DNA from: Fuerstiella marisgermanici
GTDB lineage: Bacteria; Planctomycetota; Planctomycetia; Planctomycetales; Planctomycetaceae
Direction of reading: 5' to 3'
DNA length: 64,000 nucleotides
Assembly: GCF_001983935.1 (NCBI RefSeq)
Contig: NZ_CP017641.1
Coordinates: forward strand, 4,092,001-4,156,000
Part shown: positions 28,301 through 36,275 of the stretch, piece by piece
Layout: each line of letters opens with the position of its first letter
How positions within the stretch are numbered: the stretch's first letter is position 1
Program-made: the position numbers and the translations under genes
The notes under the pieces: model-generated
Databases searched by the model: none
The model's input: the letters and a program-made list of their open reading frames with translations, nothing else
Told to the model about the DNA's origin: nothing

Positions 28301-28921
28301 AATCGCGTTGTCCGGCAGCCCCTCCTTCAGGTTCAGGCACATCAACATGCGTTCGCGGCGAACCAGCGTGTACCCCTTGGTCATCAACCACCCGTTTAGC
28401 AGGTCGACCGCTTCCGTCGGCGTGTATTCCTTGGTGTCGGAATAGTTAAATGTTCCGGGCGGCGGTGCGTCCATCACCAAAGACAATCCGGCTTCGTCCG
28501 CGACCCAGTCCAGAACAGCCGTCCACTTCTGAAAACGAAAGTTGAACTTCAGTCGCGGCTCAGGCGCTGCGTCTTTCACGAATGCGGAACGCTGCGGCTC
28601 GGTCAGTACGGCGGCCAGTTCCGTCATGGCTTTGGCCATCACGCCAGCTTTGGCGGCTTCATCCGCAGTCGCCAGAGCCGCGTCGCGTTTGGAAATGATC
28701 TCAGCAATCGCCGCCTTCTGTTCGGCCGACAATCCCAACGTGGCCGCTGTGGCAGGATCGGCCAGTCGACCGTAGTCGACCGCCTCCGCTTCCGCCTGCG
28801 CGGCGAAAGCCTGACATCGTGGGGCGACGGAAGCGCACAGCAGGATAACGGCAATGACGATTGTGCAGCGCTGTGTGGTGGTCACAACAGGCAGGCGCAT
28901 CTGTCGGAAAATGGTGAGCAT
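22379..28921 (-). CDS. Giant secreted protein of about 27 secretin N-domain-like repeats, no secretin barrel
   Basis: About 2,180 residues from the ATG at 28921, which places a signal peptide (hydrophobic core TIVIAVILLCASVAP) near the N-terminus; an in-frame start at 28987 adds 22 unlikely residues. After an Ala-rich helix comes an STN/N0-like domain (about 121-196). Then about 26-27 units of about 60-75 residues follow, each an N1/NolW-like pattern: strand (LVVYPIKHANPEQAG), helix, strand (ATLVTDR), strand (VLVATATPEQH) and helix (ETVVKQM). The protein ends in half a unit and has no secretin beta-domain. The same fold stacks in GspD, encoded downstream in the same block. It probably lies in the periplasm as a long rod, sleeve or scaffold for the secretion machine; this role is inferred from fold and position. 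Ordinary N-domain proteins are far shorter. Confidence 0.85.
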   Translation of the reverse strand: MLTIFRQMRLPVVTTTQRCTIVIAVILLCASVAPRCQAFAAQAEAEAVDYGRLADPATAATLGLSAEQKAAIAEIISKRDAALATADEAAKAGVMAKAMTELAAVLTEPQRSAFVKDAAPEPRLKFNFRFQKWTAVLDWVADEAGLSLVMDAPPPGTFNYSDTKEYTPTEAVDLLNGWLMTKGYTLVRRERMLMCLNLKEGLPDNAIPRVTVDELDARGRFEFVSVLIPMQGRPAETVLAEIKPLLGTYGKAEVLTATQQLLVVDSAASVRTIQNVVQQVPIPAVPATPTGPPPKPQLVVYPIKHANPEQAGEVLKTIIEGTLVVDAAASQISVNAIPDEQAKAKIIIQQLESNQGPDKQPVLKMYSARPSDSVEVLATLKLIAPDAQFRYDEASRKLVAWANQADQLHIAKSLEEMMAQQPNDGRTQLEVYPLKDIAPATAQSLVTALLPDARITLDTRTSSLIAIGTLTDHQAIRELLLQLEPQAAGVHPGELKSYPLNPKVNADTAIALLAGLTPSATVTSDTANRRLLITATPKDHEAIAAALAQVSQDGGGELPDLQFYTLKKASGTNAAAVLTAMLPTATVTFEAAADRLSVVGSKADHAVVVSTLAKLEATAPADEKRCLKIYDVTAKQRTRFTAVLASLTTELPGLQVLTDAQPGEMTVWATPSQHEIVAEVLTQLQRDVPPEEQPRLVVYPITKIDVASVSTVLAELFPDVKITTDAVASRLLIHAKPEVHETIRSAIQQLDSDVDGETEIKLMVYPVNGVDAVSALQLLNTEVPRATVIHDTTGQTFIVRARLEQQQQVAALLDSLQSASTPLQKRTAVTYPTSHSKSATEQQFFENAFPNATFVLDPIAQTMTALATAEDQAAIRETVEAMSKQGADAAEFKEYRVSSKNMIGVLRVMREATPNAQAVFAGDKLLTWAMPHEHAIIERIAKGLQKPEVDRRVETFDVTDVELSNAMAVLSQLVPDVSFITAQDGKSVVALVDGETKTKIQTTLTQLAESPAATAKRTLKFYDIESAGGPQAQTVVATAVPTVVFTVTQDSKRLLALVTDDEHQRVEATLQQLTTEKPFAPDTTLKLYSIKDAGPSATTVLAQSVPTAAISSGAMPDQIAVVATEKDHERVEQLLQKLQTAGKATPEKALVVYDIRGTDPTAVQTVLQPLIDADVNITVDATGRKLYVRAFPEQQQKVKATIEQITSSLKPNSELETKTYLVGRSNADEAQEVLLALYPDVTIVTDSERKLIVATATPEQHAMIENITKQIAAGGTVGNAPYAVVYSVENVSAAQAESVLTSLFTRTDAVRVSVNERTGRLVAVAREDQHALIADIMKKFDGEPGEEIKRDLAVYRVQPLDGFTVKLALEPLVSEDVLISAERRSSEILVSAPPEEQEKIAALIQEITASRITAGMETKTFRMNRGDATAAQTALVTLFPDATLVTDRLGQVLVATATPEQHKTIESVVQQMSVSQVGGKGVETRTYSMNVGDAYVAQTALQSMFPDATLVSDRRYKILVATATPEQHQTIETVVKQMTQSQIGGEGVETKTYRMNIGDADAAQTALRSLFPEATLVTDRRDRVLVATATAEQHKTIDVVVKQMNGEDQSADRPAPKTYRLNQADGETVVEVLENLFERTDEVRLSLDEVNQAVVAIARPDQHILIEQTLADLDPKDGAAAYTLQVYPIEDLDEEQVRQVVEDMLVERYPGSKVHHEAATGNLLVTTNQAGHTLTKDAIARFGRPEPREADVFQLTYLEPFTAQMAIENLISSRYPNEINQPIVYADDDTQQLWVQASKTQLVEMRTLLMKMGEVGLGAPGIEKSNPNLRIIPVGDNVDDTIKRIQDLWPKIRRNPIKVMRPKATSMNRALPSQDFQYAEARSSRHVLTALRDEPSKQTETEASVPKTEGSPEAEPSQKTLSESSPKEAPTEPPAVVIVPGDGRLTIASDDAEALDQLESLLRAIHSRPGAGGRNQDFGVYQLTNAGAVDVSTTLQQVFDDSNGLFSFGNVVMVPDERLNALIVYASRADRARIEQLLEILDSEKYEDTRRSFQTEVVPLQYASAARVEDVIQGVYSAEQRSGGPRSNIAIPKGVPTNVASVLRQINAAASSPLLTVEVQADTNSLVIKAPQELLDEVKALVQRLDEASRTTRARGITLLPLKKANSSRVMRILNDVLRQ
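24086..24679 (-). repeat. Three near-identical tandem 198-bp units inside the giant gene
   Basis: Units at 24482-24679, 24284-24481 and 24086-24283 encode 66-residue modules beginning GMETKTF, GVETRTY and GVETKTY, sharing TLFPDATLV-like and ATATPEQH motifs. They are far more alike than the other repeats in the protein, showing recent in-frame duplication. They cover about residues 1415-1612. Confidence 0.85.
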
Positions 28922-29149
28922 TTTGCTTTTTTCGGTACGGCGGGAAGGCGTCCAGGAAGGAGCGGAGGCAGGCAAACGCCACGCCAACCGCGGACTGGTA
29001 GGTATTCAGCAGGATACCTCATAGACCACCGTCGCTCCAGCACTTTCTATGGCGCGTTCGCCAGTCAAAAGTGCTTCGCGCTCATGCGCCCCTATCGTCG
29101 ACCAGTCACCCATAGGGATTGTCGGCGCAGCGAAACTGGATTTCATCCA

Positions 29150-29250
29150 GCGAATTTCGCTGACTTGTGGCCGCGGAACAAGCGTTTCAGACGATGAAGG
29201 CTGTGCCCCACGAACCTGAACCGTCCACAACAAGAGGCGGACTGCTCTAA
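29150..29250 (-). repeat. 101-bp dispersed repeat, copy 1, at the 3' end of the M28 peptidase gene
   Basis: The sequence from gcgaatttcgctga to ctgctctaa is matched at 45508-45608 by a clearly similar copy (same ends, shared blocks ttgtggccgcggaaca, gacgatga, gaaccgtccac and ctgctctaa). The copy includes the peptidase stop codon (TAG at 29247-29249). Both copies lie at the stop of a minus-strand gene in the same orientation. The inner part contains a short palindrome (agcgaaattcgct). It may be a mobile intergenic repeat or a conserved 3'-UTR element. Confidence 0.8.
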
Positions 29251-32200
29251 TCCCGAGAACCCGGCGTCACCTTCATTGTGACGTCTTTACCATCGCGTTT
29301 CACGACGATCTCGACCTCCTGCCCGATCTTTAAAGCTTCGATCGCATACGTGTAGTCGTAGATATTCTCGATCGCCTTTCCAGCCAGTTTGATGATCGCA
29401 TCGCCACCCTTGACGCCCGCTTTATCGGCCGGCCCGCCCTTGGCAACTCCCGAAAGCATGACGCCCGTAACGTCAGATTCTGCATAGTCCGGAATCGTGC
29501 CCAGGTACGCTCGCAGATTCGCGCGACGCTGCCCGTCTTCCGGCTTCGTCTGCATGACATAATTAGGCGACTTGCGGCGGTTGATCAGGTCGCGACAGAC
29601 AAGGTTCATGAACCGGGCAATCTTTGAGATACCTTCGTAGTTTAATTTCTCTGGCGTATCTCGAGGCGTGTGATATTCGCCGTGGCTGCCGGTGAACGCC
29701 GAAAGGATTGGTACACCGTGAAGGAAGAACACGCTGGCGTCGGTCGGGATGTAGCTGTCATTTTGCAGAGTGACCGGCAGCCCCAAAGGCACGTTGGCTT
29801 TCTCCACAATTTGTTGCCAGTCGCCTGACGATCCAATCCCCTGCAGCACCAACTTTTCCTGCATGCGTCCCACCATGTCCATGTTCAGGCACGCTGCAAT
29901 GTACAAATGAAGACCGCCCGTATTCGGCCCGGACTCAGCATCCGTTTTCTCTTTGTCCGTTTCTTCAGTGGACTCGTCGGCTGGAGCGTCCGCTTTGTCA
30001 GCCTGCTTTTCTTCGGGCGTCAACGCAGCCGCGTGTTGAGAGAACATGGTTTCCAGTTCTTTGACATAGTGACTGGAACCCAGCAGCCCGAGTTCTTCGC
30101 CCGACCATGCGGCGAAGATAACATCGCGGGTGCCTTCCAGCTTGCCCGCGTCTTTGGCAGACGCCATCGCTTCGGCCATTTGCAGCATCGCAGCAACGCC
30201 CGACGCGTTGTCGTCCGCTCCAAAGTGAATATTCGACGCTTCGTCGCCTCGAGCGAGCGAATTGGTATTTGGCCCGGCACCGAGGTGATCGATGTGAGCA
30301 CCCACGACGACAATCTCGTGAGCCGGAACGTCCTGCACCTGAAGTCGGCCCAGCACATTGCGACCGGTCTTCTTCTCCTGCTGAATGTCGATACTCGCGG
30401 ACAGCTTCAGAGACTTCAATGGGAATCCCATCGCCGGTTCGCCATTGTCCATTTTCTTCTGAATAGCTGCCAGGTCTTTACCCGCGTCTTTGAACCACGC
30501 CGTTGCGACTTCGTCTGAAACACTTAGCACAGCCAGACTAGTTCCGGCCAGCGAACCATCAAACTGCATCGGCACCAGTTGGTTTTTCACACCGGATGTC
30601 GGACCGCTCATCACGATCAATCCGCGAGCTCCCATGTCGCGAGCCTTCATCGCCTTGAAGCGAAGACTGCTAAAGCTGTTCAGATACTGTCGGCGTTCCG
30701 CATTGATGTCTTCCGGCATGAAACGGAAGCAAACGACCCACTTATCTTTGACGTCCAAATGAACAAACGAATCGTATTCTTCAAAGCCGTCGCCCGCCGG
30801 TGCCTGAATACCGTAGCCCGCGAACACAACGTCGGCCGCTTCGAAGTCGCCCGTCTTCGAAAACACGAGCGGTCGCCAGTCTTTGTGAAGTTCGTAAGAC
30901 GTCTCACCCGCCTGCAGCTTATTGTTGTCGCCTGCCGACACACCGGACGTGAATTCGAATTCCTGAAACCACGATCCGTCGTCCCCGGCCGGTTCCAGCC
31001 CTAACGTCTCCAGATACAGTGCGACATAATTCGTCGCCAGTTTTTCGCCTTTCGTACCAGTCAAACGTCCCTGCAATTGTGGACGGCAGAGGTATTCCAC
31101 ATGTCGAACGGCGTCCGCCGGCGCGAAGTCCTGCCGCGCGCCGGGAGCTCGACCAGCCGCCGACTTTGACGCCATTTGAGGCTGTTCAGTTTCTGACTTC
31201 GATTCCAGCCCGAGCAACTTCAGCGCTTGTTTGTGATCCCATTCCGCAATAAAGATCTGCGACTGATTGTTCGTTGTGCGATTCGTCGTCCACGACAGCT
31301 GAGTGCCATCCGGCGTGAAGACGGGCAAACCGTCGAAGCCAGCCGTGTAGGTGACTCGCACCGGCTCTTTCTGCCCTTCGCGATCCACGATGTACAGTTC
31401 GAAATTCGCGAAGCCGTGTTTGTTGGTCGTAAAGATCAAATAGTCGCCGGACGGATGGTAGTACGGCGCCCACGACATGGTTTCCAGATGAGTCAGCTGC
31501 TTTTGGTTCTCGCCAGTGACGTCCATCGTCATGATTTCAGCCGTGGCTCCGTTTTCGGAAAACCGACGCCAGCAGATGTGTTTGCCATCAGGCGAAAAGA
31601 ATGGACCGCCATCGTAGCCGGGCGTCTTCGTCAGGCGACGCACGTTGCTGCCGTCTGAGTTCATCAGATAGATTTCGCTGGCCCACGCCGGATCCTGCTC
31701 AAACATTTTTTGTTGTTTGTCCGTCAGCTTTTCTTGGTAAGCCGACCGATTGGACGCAAAGGCAATCAGCTTGCCGTCCGGCGACCAAGAACCTTCAGCG
31801 TCGTAGCCTTTTGCATCAGTCAGGTTCTTATATTCTTTGGTTTTCAGATCGTATTCGTAGATATCGTAGAAGGCGTCGTAGTCCCACGAATAGCGGCGTT
31901 CTTTGCCCGATTCCCGCCGAGCGATCTCGTCTGCCTGCTCCTGTTTTGCGTCAGGGTCGTCCTGAGTCGACGCGTACAGAACCTTCTCGCCGTCTGGATG
32001 AATCCACGCACACGTCGTCTTGCCGTGGCCGGGCGAGATCAATTCGGTATCGCCGGTGTCTCTGTTCAAAAGGTAAATCTGAAAGAAGGGGTTTCCATCG
32101 TACCGTTCGCTCTGAAACACCATTTGCCGCCCGTCTGCGCTGAAGTAGCCTTCCCCCGCACGGCGACCTTCGTACGTGAGCTGTCGCGTTCGCCTTAACA

Positions 32201-32336
32201 GCTGGCCTTCCTGCTTTGCCGCGGCGGCCGGATCCGTTGCAGTGATGTCGTCCTGTTCCTGAGCCACCGCGAACGGCAACAGTGACGAACAGACGAAGCA
32301 CAAGACGACGCTTTTGATTGCGGATCTAAAATTCAC
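29247..32336 (-). CDS. Secreted M28 metallopeptidase with TolB-like propeller, PA and PDZ domains
   Basis: 1,029 residues with a signal peptide (1-25, ending FAVAQ). Residues about 50-370 form WD40-like (PD40) propeller units (EGYFSADGRQMVFQSERYDG, GSWSPDGKLIAFASNRSAY, GPFFSPDGKHICW). A PA-like insert follows (about 500-640) and then the M28 aminopeptidase domain (about 660-910). Its zinc ligands are visible: H681 (GAHIDHLG), D708 (GADDNASG), E747/E748 (WSGEELGLLG), D820 (LNMDMVG) and H889 (HGEYHTP). An acidic Lys/Glu linker (775-805) interrupts the domain, and a PDZ domain (about 930-1025) closes the protein. It should be an exported aminopeptidase-like enzyme; the substrate is unknown. Confidence 0.9.
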   Translation of the reverse strand: MNFRSAIKSVVLCFVCSSLLPFAVAQEQDDITATDPAAAAKQEGQLLRRTRQLTYEGRRAGEGYFSADGRQMVFQSERYDGNPFFQIYLLNRDTGDTELISPGHGKTTCAWIHPDGEKVLYASTQDDPDAKQEQADEIARRESGKERRYSWDYDAFYDIYEYDLKTKEYKNLTDAKGYDAEGSWSPDGKLIAFASNRSAYQEKLTDKQQKMFEQDPAWASEIYLMNSDGSNVRRLTKTPGYDGGPFFSPDGKHICWRRFSENGATAEIMTMDVTGENQKQLTHLETMSWAPYYHPSGDYLIFTTNKHGFANFELYIVDREGQKEPVRVTYTAGFDGLPVFTPDGTQLSWTTNRTTNNQSQIFIAEWDHKQALKLLGLESKSETEQPQMASKSAAGRAPGARQDFAPADAVRHVEYLCRPQLQGRLTGTKGEKLATNYVALYLETLGLEPAGDDGSWFQEFEFTSGVSAGDNNKLQAGETSYELHKDWRPLVFSKTGDFEAADVVFAGYGIQAPAGDGFEEYDSFVHLDVKDKWVVCFRFMPEDINAERRQYLNSFSSLRFKAMKARDMGARGLIVMSGPTSGVKNQLVPMQFDGSLAGTSLAVLSVSDEVATAWFKDAGKDLAAIQKKMDNGEPAMGFPLKSLKLSASIDIQQEKKTGRNVLGRLQVQDVPAHEIVVVGAHIDHLGAGPNTNSLARGDEASNIHFGADDNASGVAAMLQMAEAMASAKDAGKLEGTRDVIFAAWSGEELGLLGSSHYVKELETMFSQHAAALTPEEKQADKADAPADESTEETDKEKTDAESGPNTGGLHLYIAACLNMDMVGRMQEKLVLQGIGSSGDWQQIVEKANVPLGLPVTLQNDSYIPTDASVFFLHGVPILSAFTGSHGEYHTPRDTPEKLNYEGISKIARFMNLVCRDLINRRKSPNYVMQTKPEDGQRRANLRAYLGTIPDYAESDVTGVMLSGVAKGGPADKAGVKGGDAIIKLAGKAIENIYDYTYAIEALKIGQEVEIVVKRDGKDVTMKVTPGSRD

Positions 32337-32598
32337 CTGAGGAACTCCGGTGGGGTGGGAATGTCGGGAACCGTGGACACCGCCAATAAAGAAGCGGGGA
32401 GGGCTGCCGGATTATAAGCGTCCGCCGTCCGCTTTCTAGCGCAGCGTGCTGAAGTCAGACCTCTCGCCTGCTGCAGGCCGTCTCGCCCCAACTCTGAGAC
32501 CACTATGGCGTGCATTTGAATTGCAGCGACCGACTTCTAATATGTTATTTCGTTCAAGCTAATCCGTCCGTTTCCATGCAAAGACACTGGCTCGCCCG

Positions 32599-34035
32599 AT
32601 GATCGACATTCCTGTAATCCGCTGGGGAAAACCTTACGAATCGCTCGAAAAAGCAGATGTCGTCCACTTCGAAACCGGTGAAGTGATGGCTCAAATGCAC
32701 CAGGCGAATGCAGGCCTGGTCAAGATGGACATGCGCAAGTCCGCGAAGGCCCGCGAAGCTTTGCGAGCCTTCACGCCGGAAGAACTGATCGCCATGTGTG
32801 CGAAGGCGGCTGATCTGTTTCTGGAAGCCGAACTGCCACTTGGCAATGGGACTCAAACGCCCGACCAGTTCTGCGAAATCCAGTCAGCCACCACCGGCCT
32901 GCCGCTGAACATGGCGAAAGGCAACATGGGCAAGATCGCGTTCGTCCTGAAGAACATGGGCGCCACTTTGGATGCTCTGACGCGCGGGCTGCCTCTGGAA
33001 ATTCTGCACAAAGGCTACGGCATGGAAAGCCGCGGCGTGATGGTCAGCTATCAGTCGACCACGGACACAATTGGACTTGTGCTGCCGTCAAATTCGCCCG
33101 GCGTGCATACGCTGTGGCTGCCCGCGATTCCGCTGCAGGTGGGACTCGTGCTGAAACCAGGTTCGTCCGAACCATGGACGCCGTACCGCATGTACGAAGC
33201 CTTCGCGGCGGCCGGTGTGCCTCGCGAAGCCTTCTGCTTGTATCCAGGTCCGCACGACGTCGGCAACGCCGTGCTGGAAAAATGCGAACGAGCCATGATT
33301 TTCGGCGGCGCGGCGACAGTCGAAAAGTATGCCGGCGATTCGCGTGTCCAGGCGCACGGACCAGGCTTCAGTAAAATTCTGCTCGGCGACGACGTGGTCG
33401 ATCGCTGGGAAGACTACCTGGACCTGATGGTCAACAGTGTTCTGATCAACGGTGGCCGAAGCTGCATCAACTGTTCAGGCATCTGGGCATCGCGGCACAC
33501 AGAAGAAATTGCCGACGCAATCGCCAAAAAACTCGGCCCAATCCAGGCACTGCCCACCACCGATCCCGACGCCGCCCTGGCCGCCTTCACCATGGAAGGC
33601 GCGGCGGAAGCGATGAACAACATGATCGAAGACGGTTGCAAATCACCGGCCGTCACCGAAGTCACGGCGAAGTATCGCGAAGGCGACCGGTTGATTCAAA
33701 AAGAACGCTGCGACTACCTGCGACCGACCGTGCTGCACGTCAGCGATTGCGACGATGAAATGGCGAACACGGAATTCATGTTTCCATTCGTATCAGTCAC
33801 ACAGTGTCCTCAGGATCAGATGCTGAAAAAAATCGGCCCCACCCTGGTCGGCACCGCGATCACTGAAGACGAAGCGTGGACTCGGCAACTGGTGGATGCT
33901 CGCCACATTGACCGCCTGAATGTCGGCCCGGTTCCGACGTATGCGTTAAACTGGCTGCAGCCGCACGAAGGCAACATCATCGACTTCCTGTACCGAAACC
34001 GAGCCTTCCAAAACAGCCCACCTCCGGCGCATTAA
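32599..34035 (+). CDS. Aldehyde dehydrogenase-superfamily protein lacking the usual catalytic Glu
   Basis: 478 residues with the ALDH fold. The nucleotide-binding portion reads TIGLVLPSNSPGVHTLWLPAIPLQ and GLVLKPGSSEPWTP, and the presumed nucleophile is C289 in GGRSCINCSG. Where NAD-dependent hydrolytic ALDHs have a Glu in ELGGK-type sequence, this protein has AHGPGFSKILLGDD. Loss of that Glu is typical of CoA-acylating or non-hydrolytic ALDH families, but no CoA-binding signature could be assigned, so the substrate is open. It is divergent from the M28 peptidase gene over a 262-bp gap that should hold both promoters. Confidence 0.75.
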   Translation: MIDIPVIRWGKPYESLEKADVVHFETGEVMAQMHQANAGLVKMDMRKSAKAREALRAFTPEELIAMCAKAADLFLEAELPLGNGTQTPDQFCEIQSATTGLPLNMAKGNMGKIAFVLKNMGATLDALTRGLPLEILHKGYGMESRGVMVSYQSTTDTIGLVLPSNSPGVHTLWLPAIPLQVGLVLKPGSSEPWTPYRMYEAFAAAGVPREAFCLYPGPHDVGNAVLEKCERAMIFGGAATVEKYAGDSRVQAHGPGFSKILLGDDVVDRWEDYLDLMVNSVLINGGRSCINCSGIWASRHTEEIADAIAKKLGPIQALPTTDPDAALAAFTMEGAAEAMNNMIEDGCKSPAVTEVTAKYREGDRLIQKERCDYLRPTVLHVSDCDDEMANTEFMFPFVSVTQCPQDQMLKKIGPTLVGTAITEDEAWTRQLVDARHIDRLNVGPVPTYALNWLQPHEGNIIDFLYRNRAFQNSPPPAH

Positions 34036-34120
34036 GAACGGCCGTAAAACAGGAAACGCTTCAGAAGGCCGTGGCCGCAAGTCTGCTGACTGTGCTGCCG
34101 AACGGTCGGCATTCGTCAGA

Positions 34121-34153
34121 ATGGAACGGTATCACCCTCACGTTCCGTTCCAT
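34121..34153. terminator. Possible bidirectional terminator hairpin
   Basis: atggaacg (34121-34128) and cgttccat (34146-34153) form an 8-bp stem with a 17-base loop between the convergent aldehyde dehydrogenase and lipoprotein genes. There is no T-run, so the call rests on position and symmetry only. Confidence 0.35.
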
Positions 34154-34197
34154 GAAGCAACGTTCCCGCAAGCGTCGGCAAGGCTTCCGCTGCGAGT

Positions 34198-34710
34198 CTA
34201 CTTTTTCTGTTTGGAACTCTTCTTCGAAACCAGCTCAATCTTGCCGAGGTCGTTGGGTTCACCATCGACCACGGTGATTTTGAACTTCGACGTTTTCGGG
34301 TCAGAATACGCGCCGCCCAGTTGATCCGGCCCGCCATAGTTAGCCGCCAGCAGATTCATTTTCCCCCAAACAAACGTCAACGCGTACTCACCGGCAGGCA
34401 CGCCGTCGCCTGACTTGTAGGTCGAGATTTCAAACTTCCCGTCTTCGCCCGTTAGGGCGGTGGAAATCGTTGGGTGACTCGAATCAATGCCACCCAGATT
34501 GTGACATTCCACCTTCAATGGTGACGCTGCGGGGACGGGAACTCCGTCAACAAACACCTGACCGGTCAATGCCGACGTCTGTTTCATGAATGGTTGTTCC
34601 GGCCCCGAACAACCGCCAAGTGAAATTGCGCACGTGACAAACAGTAGCCCCAGCCAGGCTTGTTTCTGAGTTGCGGGCGTAAGACAACCAGCTTGTGAAC
34701 CGAACAACAT
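34198..34710 (-). CDS. Small planctomycete lipoprotein, carboxypeptidase-regulatory-like fold
   Basis: 170 residues from the ATG at 34710; a longer in-frame start (34827) adds a non-signal N-terminus, while the chosen start has AAAGG upstream and places a lipobox (ISLGGC) near residue 35. The mature part is a beta-sandwich of the carboxypeptidase-regulatory/transthyretin-like type: ALTGQVFVDGVPV, ALTGEDGKFEISTYK, VPAGEYALTFVWGK, then a Lys-rich end. It follows the DUF1559 gene by 130 bp on the same strand, a pairing that is very common in planctomycetes; the joint function is unknown. Confidence 0.8.
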   Translation of the reverse strand: MLFGSQAGCLTPATQKQAWLGLLFVTCAISLGGCSGPEQPFMKQTSALTGQVFVDGVPVPAASPLKVECHNLGGIDSSHPTISTALTGEDGKFEISTYKSGDGVPAGEYALTFVWGKMNLLAANYGGPDQLGGAYSDPKTSKFKITVVDGEPNDLGKIELVSKKSSKQKK

Positions 34711-34840
34711 GATCAACCTTTTCTGAATTAGCGAAGGACGCATGCATGCGAAAGGCAGGCGAGCGACCAGACGAAGACACGTCCGCCGGTCGCTCGGAAG
34801 CGTGGCGGGCTCAGGATGCGGAGACAATGCTCAAAGGCAT

Positions 34841-35875
34841 CTAGAACTCGCCGAGGATCTCGCCTTTGCCGATTGTCACCAAAGCTGCAAAGTTTCCGGC
34901 GTCGATATTCGCACTCAAAAACCGCACGGAACCGTCACACAGCAGCACCTGAGCACCGCCGGTGTGGAAGCTGTACAATCCAGCACCTCGCGCGTTTGAG
35001 CAGTTGATGGGGCAGGGGCCGCCACTGGGTGCAAACGGCGAAGGCGTGCCGTCATAGAGGGCTCCCGCGATCCAGTGTTCGCCGTTAAGAATGTCTCCCC
35101 AGCCACCACCGTTTGTGCCGCCCAATGCAGCCGTCCACGCCGTATTGATCTGGCCGCGACTGTCCAGAATTGCATTTCCGCCGACACGTTCGCCAATAGC
35201 AATTGTGTTCGACGTGCCGTCGGTGATGTCACGCATTCGAGTGATTGAACCGCTGGGCTGCCCCGACGACGGGTCCACTCCCACAGAAGACAGCGCTCCG
35301 CCGCGCTGGCCACCCGCGTTGCCGGCATACGCAATGTCGGCAAAACCGGATCGCACCCCATTGGTCGTAATATAATCGGTGCGTGCCGTGGTATACGTGA
35401 TCGGAAATCCGGCCGGTGTCAGGTCGTAGTCATGCACCGTCTCGCTGGCGGTCGACGGGCAAAGGTAAACGGCAATTGGTGTTTTGATCACATCCAGATT
35501 TTGCTGAATCGCGGATGCTGGCCCCATCCCGAATGCGGCAGCTTCGTTAAACGGAGGAATGCTCGAGTTCCAGTTATTCCAGAGTGCCCCTTGCTCAAGG
35601 TGCGGCAGAATCTGTATGCCCCAGACGGACGCGTTGAAATCTGATCCCAGCATCCACGCAAATGGAAACGAGTTTGAAACGTCATGGTAGTTGTGCAGCG
35701 CGAGTCCGATCTGTTTTAGATTATTTTTGCACTGCGTTCTGCGAGCCGCCTCGCGAGCCTGCTGCACGGCGGGCAAAAGCAAAGCGATCAAGATCGCGAT
35801 GATTGCAATCACAACCAGGAGCTCGATCAACGTGAAAGCGCGATTTCGCGCACGCGACATCTGCAATGGACGCAT
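34841..35875 (-). CDS. DUF1559 protein with prepilin-type N-terminus
   Basis: 344 residues. The N-terminus is a type IV prepilin signal ([35 protein letters not shown]) followed by the DUF1559 pattern [18 protein letters not shown]. The C-terminal signature region contains [16 protein letters not shown] (H-X9-DG type). Such proteins are massively expanded in planctomycetes and are processed like pseudopilins; a surface or substrate-binding role is suspected. It pairs with the downstream lipoprotein. It is not part of the type II operon but could use the same prepilin peptidase. Confidence 0.92.
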   Translation of the reverse strand: MRPLQMSRARNRAFTLIELLVVIAIIAILIALLLPAVQQAREAARRTQCKNNLKQIGLALHNYHDVSNSFPFAWMLGSDFNASVWGIQILPHLEQGALWNNWNSSIPPFNEAAAFGMGPASAIQQNLDVIKTPIAVYLCPSTASETVHDYDLTPAGFPITYTTARTDYITTNGVRSGFADIAYAGNAGGQRGGALSSVGVDPSSGQPSGSITRMRDITDGTSNTIAIGERVGGNAILDSRGQINTAWTAALGGTNGGGWGDILNGEHWIAGALYDGTPSPFAPSGGPCPINCSNARGAGLYSFHTGGAQVLLCDGSVRFLSANIDAGNFAALVTIGKGEILGEF

Positions 35876-36017
35876 AAAGTTTTCTCCCCAGAAAAGAGCG
35901 GACTAATAACAGGGGTCAAAGAATTGCCAGGAAAACACTTCTCAAATTGTAGTTCACGAGAACGCACAACAACAATCAAAAAGGTGAACCACGCAACGTT
36001 GGCATGGCAGATTGTTT

Positions 36018-36275
36018 AGAACCCCTAACAAAACCGGTGTGAGCCGCGACGTTTGTGGTTTCGTTTCAGGCAAGAAGTGAGGAGGAGGCGACAAATGTCG
36101 TCGACGACGAACGACGCCGCCTGAGGCGGAACCACAAGCGGCCCGGAGAGTTGCGACGACAGCAGCCGATTTCCGGCGTCAGCGCTCCTCGACGACATCT
36201 GTCGCCTCGTCACTTTTCCTTGCATCTCGACCACTGTCGTCACAACGCGGCCACACTGGTTTTGTTAGGGGTTCT
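36018..36275. repeat. 258-bp foldback element (MITE-like)
   Basis: The left end agaacccctaacaaaacc is matched in inverted orientation by ggttttgttaggggttct at the right end. The symmetry continues inward: gcgacaaatgtcgtcga (near 36090-36106) pairs with tcgacgacatctgtcgc (near 36190-36206). The whole element can fold into one long imperfect hairpin with a loop around 36125-36160. It has no open reading frame of its own. It lies in the gap after the DUF1559 gene; the flanks TTA/TAA suggest, but do not prove, a short duplication. Confidence 0.8.

Noticed and set aside
22379-28987. CRISPR or DNA satellite in the giant gene region
   Set aside because: The repetition is at protein level in one open frame with unit lengths of about 60-75 codons, not short identical DNA repeats with spacers.
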